Made by a program: the position numbers and the translations under genes
Notes under the pieces: generated by a model
The model's input: only the letters and a program-made list of their open reading frames with translations
Told to the model about the DNA's origin: nothing
The model's database searches: none
NCBI RefSeq assembly: GCF_004123905.1
Contig: NZ_MZXW01000016.1
Span: 744,001 to 808,000 of the forward strand
Source of the DNA: Bradyrhizobium betae
GTDB taxonomy: Bacteria; Pseudomonadota; Alphaproteobacteria; Rhizobiales; Xanthobacteraceae
Length of the DNA: 64,000 nt
Direction: 5' to 3'
Shown: positions 54,432 to 62,206 of the stretch, in pieces
Layout of the letters: every line of letters begins with the position of its first letter
Position numbering within the stretch: the stretch's first letter is position 1

Positions 54432-56993
54432 TCAGCCTGCCGCGTCGCGCAGGTTTGGCAGCAGCGGCGTGGTCGGGTTGACCGGCACGTTCCAGATCTC
54501 CTCGGCGTATTCGCGGATGGTGCGATCCGACGAGAACCACGCCATGCGCGCGACGTTGAGGATGGAGGCGCGCGTCCAGGCCGGCGCCACCTGCCAGCGC
54601 GCATCGACACTGCGCTGCGCCTCGTAATAGGAATCGAAATCGGCGCTGACCATGTAATGGTCGAGATAACGCAGCGCGTGTGCGATGGATTCGAAACGTC
54701 CGGGGTCGCCGGGCGAGAACTCGCCGCCGCCGATCGCATTGATGGCGCGCTGGAGTTTTGGCGAGTTGCGGATCACGTCGGAGGCGTCCAGGCCCTGCTT
54801 GCGCCGGATCATCACGTCGCCGGCTTCCATGCCGAAGATCGCGATGTTCTCGTTGCCGACATGGTCGCGGATTTCGATATTGGCGCCGTCGAGCGTGCCG
54901 ATGGTGAGGGCACCGTTCAGCGACAGCTTCATGTTGCCGGTGCCCGAGGCCTCCATGCCGGCGGTCGAGATCTGCTCGGACAAATCGGCGGCGGGAATGA
55001 TGATCTCGGCGAGGCTGACATTGTAGTCCGGCAGGAACACGACCTTGAGCTTGCCGCCGATCGCGGGATCGTTGTTGACGACTTCCGCGACGTCGTTGAT
55101 CAGCTTGATGATCAGTTTTGCGTATTTGTAGCTCGCCGCCGCCTTGCCGGCGAAGATCTTGACCCGCGGCACCCAATTGCCGTTGGGATCGTCCTTGATC
55201 GCCTGGTACAGCGCGACCGTCTCGATGACGTTGAGCAACTGGCGCTTGTATTCGTGGATGCGCTTGATCTGCACGTCGAACAGCGCATTCGGGTCGACCT
55301 TGATGCCGAGCCGCTCACCGATCAGGCGCGCCAGCGCGGTCTTGTTGTGAAGCTTGACGCTGCGAAATTTCTTCTGGAATTCGACGTCGCTGGCGCGCGC
55401 CTCGATCAGCGAGAGCTGGGTGGGATCGTCGAGCACGGCGTCGCCGCAGGTCTCGCGCAACAAATCCGTTAGCTTCGGGTTCGCCAGCATCAGCCAGCGG
55501 CGGAAGGTGATGCCGTTGGTCTTGTTGGTGATGCGGCCGGGATAGAGATGGTTGAGATCGTGAAACACGGTCTCGCGCATCAAGTCCGAATGCATCGCCG
55601 AGACGCCGTTGATGCGGTGCGAGCCGACGAAGGCGAGCTGACCCATGCGCACGCGGCGGCCGCTCTTCTCGTCGATCAGCGAGACCGAGGCGCGGAAATC
55701 GATGTCGCCGGGCGCGCGCGCTTCGGCGAGCGCCAGATGCTGGACGTTGATGCGGTAGATGATCTCAAGATGGCGCGGCAGCAGCCGCTCGAACAGCTCG
55801 ACCGGCCAGGTCTCCAGCGCTTCCGGCAGCAGCGTGTGGTTGGTGTAGGAGAGGGTTGCGACCGTGATCTTCCAGGCCTCGTCCCAGCGGAAATTGTGCA
55901 GGTCGATCAGGATCCGCATCAGCTCGGTGACGGCAAGGCTCGGATGCGTATCGTTGAGCTGCACCGCGACCTTGGACGACAGGCTGCGGAGCTGTCCGTC
56001 GGACGAGAGGTGGCGCTTCACCAGATCCTGCAGCGAAGCCGAGACGAAGAAATATTCCTGGCGCAGGCGCAATTCGCGCCCCGCGGGGCTCTCATCGTTC
56101 GGATAGAGGAATTTGCAGATGGCTTCGGCGCGCGACTGCTCGGCGCTGGCGCTGACATAGTCGCCCTTGTTGAAGGCGTCGAGCTTCAACGGATCGGGCG
56201 AGCGCGCCGACCACAGCCGCAGCGCATTGACGTGCTGGCCGCGCCAGCCGACGATCGGCGTGTCATAGGCGAGCGCCTGCACGGTCTCGGACGGATGCCA
56301 GATCGCGCGGTCGCGGCCCTTGTCGTCGACATGCTCGACGCCGCCGCCGAAATTGATGTCGTAGATCACTTCGGGCCGCTGCAATTCCCAGGGGTTGCCG
56401 AAGCCGAGCCATTCGTCCGGATATTCCTGCTGCCAGCCTTGATTGATGATCTGGCGGAACAGGCCGAAATCGTAGCGGATGCCGTAACCGATCGCGGGGA
56501 TCGACAGCGTCGCCATGCTCTCCATGAAGCAGGCGGCGAGGCGGCCGAGGCCGCCATTGCCGAGCGCCGCATCCGGTTCGCATTTGCGCAGCTCAGGCAG
56601 CGACACGCCGAGGTCGCCGAGCGCGACCTCGAAGATTTTCAGCAGCCCCATGTTGTTCAGCGCGTCGGTGAAGAGGCGGCCGATCAGAAATTCGAGCGAG
56701 AGATAATAGACGCGCTTGCGGCCCGCGTCGTAGCTGTGCTTCTCGGCCGTGAGCCAGCGATGCACGATGCGATCGCGCAGCGCCAGCGCCGCGGCCTGAT
56801 ACCAGTCGTGCTTGGTCGCCATGCCGGCGTCCTTGCCGATGGCAAGGCGCAGCTTCGCCAGGATCGCGCCCTTGATCTCGGCCAGCGCGAGCTCGTCGAT
56901 GGGCTGCGTGGGGGCGGAAAAATTTGGCTGGAACGATTGATCTTGCAAGGCCGTCACTTCCTGGTCGACAGAAACACCACTAACCCTACGCAT
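54432..56993 (-). CDS. glgP: Glycogen/maltodextrin phosphorylase
   Basis: An 853-residue GT35 enzyme that releases glucose-1-phosphate from alpha-1,4-glucans. The pyridoxal phosphate site is EASGTGNMKLSLNGALTIG, with the Schiff-base lysine in NMK. The N-terminal part has CEPDAALGNGGLGRLAACF and the middle VQLNDTHPSLAV. The length is normal. The start at 56993 (MRRVSGVSVDQE) is the longest; an AAAGG lies upstream. Other glycogen genes (glgA, B, C, X) are not in the window, so it is transcribed alone here. Confidence 0.96.
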   Translation of the reverse strand: MRRVSGVSVDQEVTALQDQSFQPNFSAPTQPIDELALAEIKGAILAKLRLAIGKDAGMATKHDWYQAAALALRDRIVHRWLTAEKHSYDAGRKRVYYLSLEFLIGRLFTDALNNMGLLKIFEVALGDLGVSLPELRKCEPDAALGNGGLGRLAACFMESMATLSIPAIGYGIRYDFGLFRQIINQGWQQEYPDEWLGFGNPWELQRPEVIYDINFGGGVEHVDDKGRDRAIWHPSETVQALAYDTPIVGWRGQHVNALRLWSARSPDPLKLDAFNKGDYVSASAEQSRAEAICKFLYPNDESPAGRELRLRQEYFFVSASLQDLVKRHLSSDGQLRSLSSKVAVQLNDTHPSLAVTELMRILIDLHNFRWDEAWKITVATLSYTNHTLLPEALETWPVELFERLLPRHLEIIYRINVQHLALAEARAPGDIDFRASVSLIDEKSGRRVRMGQLAFVGSHRINGVSAMHSDLMRETVFHDLNHLYPGRITNKTNGITFRRWLMLANPKLTDLLRETCGDAVLDDPTQLSLIEARASDVEFQKKFRSVKLHNKTALARLIGERLGIKVDPNALFDVQIKRIHEYKRQLLNVIETVALYQAIKDDPNGNWVPRVKIFAGKAAASYKYAKLIIKLINDVAEVVNNDPAIGGKLKVVFLPDYNVSLAEIIIPAADLSEQISTAGMEASGTGNMKLSLNGALTIGTLDGANIEIRDHVGNENIAIFGMEAGDVMIRRKQGLDASDVIRNSPKLQRAINAIGGGEFSPGDPGRFESIAHALRYLDHYMVSADFDSYYEAQRSVDARWQVAPAWTRASILNVARMAWFSSDRTIREYAEEIWNVPVNPTTPLLPNLRDAAG

Positions 56994-57155
56994 CGTGCCT
57001 TTGCACCGGTACCATCGCTGGTGCGGACATGAACTGCGCTGGCGTAAAATTATGCAAGGAACGGGCCGGTTTGGGAACCCGGGCGAGCACGGAGAAACGC
57101 AGATTTGCTGCTAGAATGGCGGCCAATTCAGCCATCAGTGTGGAGGAAACGCGCC

Positions 57156-57395
57156 ATGAAACTGCTGACGCGACTGCTGATCGAAATCGCCGCTGCGGGC
57201 CTGCTCGTCGTCTGCATCACCGCGTCCAGCGCTGCGTTTGCCGCTGGCAAATCCGGCCGCAGCGCCGACGGCCTCAGCTGCGGCTTTTCTGTCCCGCAAA
57301 ATGCGTCGCCCGCCGCCCGTTGCGCCGCCATCAAGCGTCAATGCGGCGGCAAGTTCTATGCAAATGCGTGCGGGGACAGGCTGGTCGCGAATTGA
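57156..57395 (+). CDS. Small exported cysteine-containing protein, 79 aa
   Basis: A 79-residue protein with a Sec signal of about 30 residues (MKLLTRLLIEIAAAGLLVV...AFAAG) and a short mature part with four cysteines (SCGF, RCAA, QCGG, ACGD) that could form two disulfides. GGAGGAAAC lies just before the ATG at 57156. No known family comes to mind. The gene is between glgP (divergent) and the LysR gene (convergent). Confidence 0.68.
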   Translation: MKLLTRLLIEIAAAGLLVVCITASSAAFAAGKSGRSADGLSCGFSVPQNASPAARCAAIKRQCGGKFYANACGDRLVAN

Positions 57396-57419
57396 GGCGC
57401 CGCCGCGCGGTTCGCGAGC

Positions 57420-58280
57420 TCAGGCCGCCTTCGCCTGCACGTCCTCGCAAAACTCCGCCAGCCGCTCCGCGAGCCGCAGCGTCGCGGAGCTCGCGTTCGG
57501 CGCGGCCATCAGTGCCACCTCGGTGCGATTGATCGGCGCAAAGCCGTCCTTGGCCGTCAGCACGCGATGGTCTGACTGGATCGACATCTCCGACAGAATG
57601 CTCAGGCCCATGCCGGCGGCAACTGCGGCCTGAATACCGGCGAGGCTCGACGACATATAGGACATGTGCCACGCACGGCCGGAGCTCTCGAGCGCATGAA
57701 TCGCGCCGGCGCGGTAGAGGCAGCCGAGCGGAAAGCCGATCAGCGGCACAGACGGCACGTTGACGTCGACAGGATGACTCTTGCTGGTGACCCAATGCAC
57801 TTCCTCGGGCCATACGGCGATCGCGTCCCTCCCTCCGGCCTCGCGCTTGAACAGCGCGAGATCGAGCTCGCCGCGTTCGAGATCGCGGGCGAGGTTCTTG
57901 CTCTGGTCGGCGCGCACGTCGAGCCGAAGGTTCGGATGCGAGCGTGCAAAGGCGCCCAGCAACTTTGCCAGACGGTATGCCGCAAAATCCTCAGGGATGC
58001 CGAGCCGGACCGCGCCCCCGTCGGGCTCGCGCAGCACGTCGCGTGCTTCTTCCGCAAGCGACAGCAGCCGCCGCGCATAGGACAGCAGCCGTTCGCCGGC
58101 TTCGGTGGGGCGCACGTCCTTGCCGTCGCGATGCAGCAGCACCTGGCCGACGTCTTCCTCCAGCCGCTTGATCTGCTGGCTCACGGTCGATTGGGTGCGG
58201 TGGACCCGCTCGCCGGCGCGGGTGAAGCCGCCGGCCTCGACCACCGAGACGAAGCTGCGCAGCAGCTCGAGATCGAGCAT
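57420..58280 (-). CDS. LysR-family transcriptional regulator
   Basis: A 286-residue regulator with an N-terminal helix-turn-helix (LELLRSFVSVVEAGGFTRAGERVHRTQSTVSQQIKRLE) and a periplasmic-binding-like effector domain (about 90-286). The start at 58280 (MLDLELL) has GGAGG five bases upstream; an ATG at 58292 is also in frame. It is divergent from an EamA transporter across a 97-bp gap that contains a LysR-like inverted repeat, so it most likely controls that transporter and itself. Effector unknown. Confidence 0.92.
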   Translation of the reverse strand: MLDLELLRSFVSVVEAGGFTRAGERVHRTQSTVSQQIKRLEEDVGQVLLHRDGKDVRPTEAGERLLSYARRLLSLAEEARDVLREPDGGAVRLGIPEDFAAYRLAKLLGAFARSHPNLRLDVRADQSKNLARDLERGELDLALFKREAGGRDAIAVWPEEVHWVTSKSHPVDVNVPSVPLIGFPLGCLYRAGAIHALESSGRAWHMSYMSSSLAGIQAAVAAGMGLSILSEMSIQSDHRVLTAKDGFAPINRTEVALMAAPNASSATLRLAERLAEFCEDVQAKAA

Positions 58281-58307
58281 ATCCGCCTCCATTCGAAAAT
58301 CCACTGA

Positions 58308-58333
58308 TTGGCAGTTAATCATTTAATTTCCAA
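58308..58333. promoter_or_regulatory. LysR-type inverted repeat between lysR and the EamA gene
   Basis: TTGGCAGTTAA (58308-58318) and TTAATTTCCAA (58323-58333) are inverted copies matching at 9 of 11 positions with a TCAT spacer. LysR proteins bind interrupted dyads of about this size with a T-N11-A core in divergent promoters. The site lies 28 bp before the lysR start and 45 bp before the transporter start. Binding is inferred. Confidence 0.6.
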
Positions 58334-58377
58334 ATGGCAAGCCGGCTCCCTAGATCGGAAGCTCAGGAGAATGCCCC

Positions 58378-59286
58378 ATGTCGCTCGCCACCTCGCTTCC
58401 CGCCCCCCGCAGCCGCTTCAGCACGCTGCCGTTCGCCATCGGGCTGTTTTGCCTGCTCTGGAGCTATGCCTTCGTCGCCGGCAAGATCGGCGTCACCCAT
58501 TGCCCGCCGCTGATCCTGCTCGCCGCGCGTTTCTCGCTCGCCGGCATCTTGATCCTGGGGGCCACGATGGTCCGTGGCGACTGGTCGCTGTCGTGGCGCG
58601 ATGCCGCGATCTTCGCGGTGCTCGGGATCGCCAACAACGCGCTCTATCTCGGGCTTGGCTATACCGGCCTGCAATCGGTCTCCGCCGGCCTCGGCGGTCT
58701 GATCGTCTCGGCCAATCCGGTCTTCACCGCCGCGTTAGCGGCGCTGTTGCTCGGCGAAGGCATGACCTGGCGCAAGGCGAGCGGCCTCCTACTCGGCATC
58801 ATCGGCGTGACGGCAATCGTCTGGCACCGGCTGTCGGTCGGCACCGACTCGTTTCACGGCATTGTCTTCACGCTGGCCTCACTCGCCTCCATCGTCGCCG
58901 GCACGATCCTGTTCAAGCTGCTCGCGCCCAAGGGAAGCCTGTGGATCGGCAACGGCGTGCAGAATCTCGCGGCCGGCATCGTGCTGACGCCGGTCGCGCT
59001 CACCTTTGCCGACGTCCACGCCATTGACTTTACGCCGGGTCTGATCGGCGCCTTCGCCTTCCTGGTGCTCGGCGGCTCGATCCTCGCCTACTGGCTCTGG
59101 TTTCATCTCCTGAAAGTGTGTGGCGCCACCGCTGCCAGCGCCTATCATTTCCTGATGCCGCCGCTCGGCATGCTGTTCGCCTTCCTCGTGCTCGGCGAGC
59201 ATGTCGAGGCCCGTGATCTGCTCGGAATCATTCCGGTCGCACTCGGCATCTATCTCGTGACGCGGCCCGCCAAATCGGTCTCTTAG
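58378..59286 (+). CDS. EamA/DMT-family transporter
   Basis: A 302-residue membrane protein with two EamA repeats and about ten hydrophobic segments; the first opens AIGLFCLLWSYAFVAGKIG. AGGAGA lies about 10 bp before the ATG. It is divergent from lysR and 12 bp upstream of an MBL-fold hydrolase on the same strand. Exporters of this type often clear metabolites that the LysR protein senses. Substrate unknown. Confidence 0.9.
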   Translation: MSLATSLPAPRSRFSTLPFAIGLFCLLWSYAFVAGKIGVTHCPPLILLAARFSLAGILILGATMVRGDWSLSWRDAAIFAVLGIANNALYLGLGYTGLQSVSAGLGGLIVSANPVFTAALAALLLGEGMTWRKASGLLLGIIGVTAIVWHRLSVGTDSFHGIVFTLASLASIVAGTILFKLLAPKGSLWIGNGVQNLAAGIVLTPVALTFADVHAIDFTPGLIGAFAFLVLGGSILAYWLWFHLLKVCGATAASAYHFLMPPLGMLFAFLVLGEHVEARDLLGIIPVALGIYLVTRPAKSVS

Positions 59287-59298
59287 GAGGAGTTCAAC

Positions 59299-60075
59299 AT
59301 GCCCATCTCCATCACCCTGATCGGCGGCCCCACCGCGCTGATCGAGATCGACGGCTTTCGCCTGCTCACCGATCCGACCTTCGACGACGCGCACACCGCC
59401 TATCAGCTGCCACATGTGAAGCTGGAGAAGACCATCGGTCCCGCGATGAAGGCCGACGCGATCGGCCCGGTCGATGCCGTGCTGCTCAGCCACGACCAGC
59501 ATTCGGACAATCTCGACAATGCGGGCCGTGAATTCCTGAAGCACGCCAAGCGCGTGCTGACGACAGAGGCCGGTGCCAAGCGGCTCGGCGGGCATGCCGA
59601 GGGTCTTGCGCCCTGGGCGACCGCGCATCTGAAAGACCGCGACGGCAATGCGCTGACGATCACCGCGACACCTGCGCGCCATGGCCCGGCCGGCATCGAG
59701 CCGCTGTCGGGCGATGTCATCGGCTTCGTGGTGTCCTCGAGCCGGAAGGACACCACCTCGGTCTATATCAGCGGCGACACCACCTGGTTCGACGGCGTCG
59801 CCGAGGTCGCGCGCCGCTTCAAATGTGGCGTGGTGCTGCCCTTCGCCGGCGCCGCGCAAACGCGCGGGCCGTTCCATCTCACCATGGACACCAACGACAC
59901 CATCGAGACCGCGCGCGCCTTTCCCGATGCGATGATCGTGCCCGTGCACACCGAAGGCTGGGCACATTTCCGCCAGAACAGCGAGGATCTGCGCAAGACG
60001 TTTGACGTGCTGGGTTTCGGCACGCGGCTGCGCCTGCTGGAGCCGGGCGTGCCGACGGTGGTCGAAGCGCCGTAG
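59299..60075 (+). CDS. MBL-fold metal-dependent hydrolase
   Basis: A 258-residue metallo-beta-lactamase fold protein. The metal motifs are SHDQHSDNLD (an H-x-H-x-D-N variant), ATPARHGPAG, YISGDTTWF and VPVHTEGW, close to the UlaG/RomA-like group. There is no signal peptide. TAGGAGGAG precedes the ATG, and the gene starts 12 bp after the EamA transporter, so the two are co-transcribed. It probably hydrolyses a lactone, phosphodiester or phospholipid-like substrate. Exact activity is unknown. Confidence 0.88.
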   Translation: MPISITLIGGPTALIEIDGFRLLTDPTFDDAHTAYQLPHVKLEKTIGPAMKADAIGPVDAVLLSHDQHSDNLDNAGREFLKHAKRVLTTEAGAKRLGGHAEGLAPWATAHLKDRDGNALTITATPARHGPAGIEPLSGDVIGFVVSSSRKDTTSVYISGDTTWFDGVAEVARRFKCGVVLPFAGAAQTRGPFHLTMDTNDTIETARAFPDAMIVPVHTEGWAHFRQNSEDLRKTFDVLGFGTRLRLLEPGVPTVVEAP

Positions 60076-60085
60076 CTGCCGCAGC

Positions 60086-60200
60086 TGTCATGCCCCGGCT
60101 TGACCGGGGCATCCAGCACGCCGCGGCGGTCGTTGTGAGAGCGAGCTCCTTAACGCCGGCCTCTGGAATACTGGGTCGCCCGGTCAAGCCGGGCGACGAC
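60086..60200 (+). repeat. Palindromic direct repeat family B, copy 1
   Basis: A 115-bp element beginning TGTCATGCCCCGGCTTGACC and ending CCGGTCAAGCCGGGCGACGAC. The second copy is at 62061-62175 in the same orientation with about six base differences. The outer arms (CCGGCTTGACCGG and CCGGTCAAGCCGG) are complementary, so each copy is a large palindrome. Confidence 0.9.
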
Positions 60201-60221
60201 GAGAGGAGAGAGCGTCGCCCC

Positions 60222-60992
60222 TCAATCCTTCCTGAAAACAATCGACGCCATCCATCCCGTCATCAGCGCCATCGCCGCCGTGACGAGGCCATAGATCAGC
60301 CCGTTCTGCCGCGCGGTCGTTGCGACGAACTGCTCGAAGCCGACCTTGACGATCTCGAAGGCGGTCTCGGTCTTGCCGATGAACGCGCCGTTGGCAAACA
60401 GCTTGATCTCGACCTCATAGGTGCCGATCGGCACCTCGGCCGGCAGCGGAATGCCGGTGCGGAACAGTGTCGGCGTCAAAAACGTCACCGCGCTCGCATC
60501 CTCGCGATAGAGCCCGCGCTGGGTGCGCAAGCGAATGAACGCAGATCGAAAAGCATCGTTCGGCACCACATCGGCATAATCGCCGCTGACACGCTGGGTC
60601 AGCAGCACGTTGTTCAGCCCGATCTGCTGCCGCCGCGCGATCTCGGGCGAGGTGATGACGTCGAAGGAGCGGTTCGCGAACAGCGCCAGATAGCTCGGCA
60701 CTTGCAGGAACTGCCGGTAATCCGTGTTGATCCAGATGCCGAAGGTGCGCTCCTTGCGCCGCGTCACCATGTCGGCGCGCGGGCCCATCACGGTGACGAC
60801 GAGATCGTAAGCGGTGCGGTCGGCAGGCGTCGTGGCGTCCTTCTCGACCGAGCCGAACAGCACCAGCTCCTCGCCCGAATAATTCGGCGTCACGGTGACC
60901 CGGTGGTTGGAGACCGACACGATCAGCCGCTCGGCGTGCGCGATTGAGCCGAGCAGCAGGACGAGCAGGGCTGCCAAAAGTGTGCGCATCAT
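60222..60992 (-). CDS. TIGR02186-type membrane-anchored protein
   Basis: A 256-residue protein with an N-terminal signal or anchor (MMRTLLAALLVLLLGSIAHA), a beta-rich periplasmic body (SVSNHRVTVTPNYSGEELVLFGSVE) and a C-terminal membrane segment (GLVTAAMALMTGWMASIVF). This matches the alphaproteobacterial TIGR02186 family, of unknown function, which travels with TauE/SafE exporters. Its ATG overlaps the TauE stop (ATGA, 60989-60992), so the two are coupled. Confidence 0.82.
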   Translation of the reverse strand: MMRTLLAALLVLLLGSIAHAERLIVSVSNHRVTVTPNYSGEELVLFGSVEKDATTPADRTAYDLVVTVMGPRADMVTRRKERTFGIWINTDYRQFLQVPSYLALFANRSFDVITSPEIARRQQIGLNNVLLTQRVSGDYADVVPNDAFRSAFIRLRTQRGLYREDASAVTFLTPTLFRTGIPLPAEVPIGTYEVEIKLFANGAFIGKTETAFEIVKVGFEQFVATTARQNGLIYGLVTAAMALMTGWMASIVFRKD

Positions 60993-61906
60993 CCGCTCAC
61001 CCCGAGCTCACGGATGGTGAAGAGGTCCTCGGGCCGGATCACCAGCTCGATCGCAAAGCGGACGCCGACCGAGAGGATCAGCAAGCCCAGCAGCAGCCGC
61101 AGCTGCTCGCCGCGGATCTTCTGGCCGGCACGGGCGCCGAACTGCGCGCCGGTGACGCCGCCGACCATCAGGATCAGCGCCAGCACGGCATCGACGAGAT
61201 GATTGGTCACCGCGTGCAGCAAGGTCGCGAACAGCATGGTGACCAGCGTCAGGACCATCGAGGTCCCGATCACCGTCGATGTCGGCACTCGCAAGACATA
61301 GATCATGATCGGCACGAGAATAAAACCGCCGCCGATGCCCATGATGGCGCCGATGAAGCCGATCACGATGCCGACGATCACGATCGGAATGACCGAGAGA
61401 TAGATCTTCGAGCGCTTGAACCGCATTTTCAGCGGCAGGCCATGGATCCAGTTATGCGTGCGCCGTGGCGGCACCGCGCCGCGCCGGGTCCGCATCAGCG
61501 CGCGCAGGCCCTCGGAGAACATCAGGCTGCCGACGGTGGTGAGCAGCACGACGTAGGACAGCGCGATCATCAGGTCGAGCTGCCCGAGCGCGCGCAGCTG
61601 CGTGAAAGTCCACACGCCGAGCGCCGTCCCGGTCACGCCGCCGCACAGCAATACGCTCGCCAGCGCCGGATCGATCGCGCGCCGCCGCCAGTAGGACAGC
61701 GCGCCAGAAAATGAGGAGGCCGCGATGTGGCTCGCCACGGAGGCGACCGCGACCGCCGGCGTGATGCCGATGAAGATCAAAAGCGGCGTCATCAGAAAAC
61801 CACCGCCGATCCCGAACATGCCGGAGACGAAGCCGACCGCCGCGCCCATCGCCAGCACCAGGAAGACGTTGACCGGAAGATCGGCGATCGGGAGATAAAG
61901 CTGCAT
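60989..61906 (-). CDS. TauE/SafE-family sulfite/sulfonate exporter
   Basis: A 305-residue membrane protein with about eight hydrophobic segments and the two family glycine motifs FVSGMFGIGGGFLMTPLL and GFIGAIMGIGGGFILVPIM in its two halves. The start at 61906 (MQLYLPIADLPVN) was chosen for the family N-terminus; the frame runs to 61963. It probably exports sulfite, sulfonate or organosulfur anions. It is co-transcribed with the TIGR02186 gene, and the pair is framed by two family-B direct repeats. Confidence 0.9.
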   Translation of the reverse strand: MQLYLPIADLPVNVFLVLAMGAAVGFVSGMFGIGGGFLMTPLLIFIGITPAVAVASVASHIAASSFSGALSYWRRRAIDPALASVLLCGGVTGTALGVWTFTQLRALGQLDLMIALSYVVLLTTVGSLMFSEGLRALMRTRRGAVPPRRTHNWIHGLPLKMRFKRSKIYLSVIPIVIVGIVIGFIGAIMGIGGGFILVPIMIYVLRVPTSTVIGTSMVLTLVTMLFATLLHAVTNHLVDAVLALILMVGGVTGAQFGARAGQKIRGEQLRLLLGLLILSVGVRFAIELVIRPEDLFTIRELGVSG

Positions 61907-62060
61907 TGAACCACGCACCGGCGGGACGGATCGATTGCCGCGTCCCTCAATAGCGGAATTCATCGCGGGGAGGGATCAGGAATTTGGGGCGTGGTGAATG
62001 ATGGCGGCGGGGATCAGATGGGAGGTTACTACCTGCCGAGAAGCTCGCCACATTCTCCGC

Positions 62061-62175
62061 TGTCATGCCCCGGCTTGACCGGGGCATCCAGTACGCCGCG
62101 CGCGTTGTTGTGAGAGCGAGCTCCTTAACGCCGGCCTCTGGAATACTGGATCGCCCGGTCAAGCCGGGCGACGAC
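62061..62175 (+). repeat. Palindromic direct repeat family B, copy 2
   Basis: The same 115-bp element as at 60086-60200, in the same orientation, with about six differences. It lies between the TauE gene and the PodJ-like gene. Confidence 0.9.
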
Positions 62176-62206
62176 AAGAGCAAGAGGAAAGAGCGTACTA
62201 AGTCGA

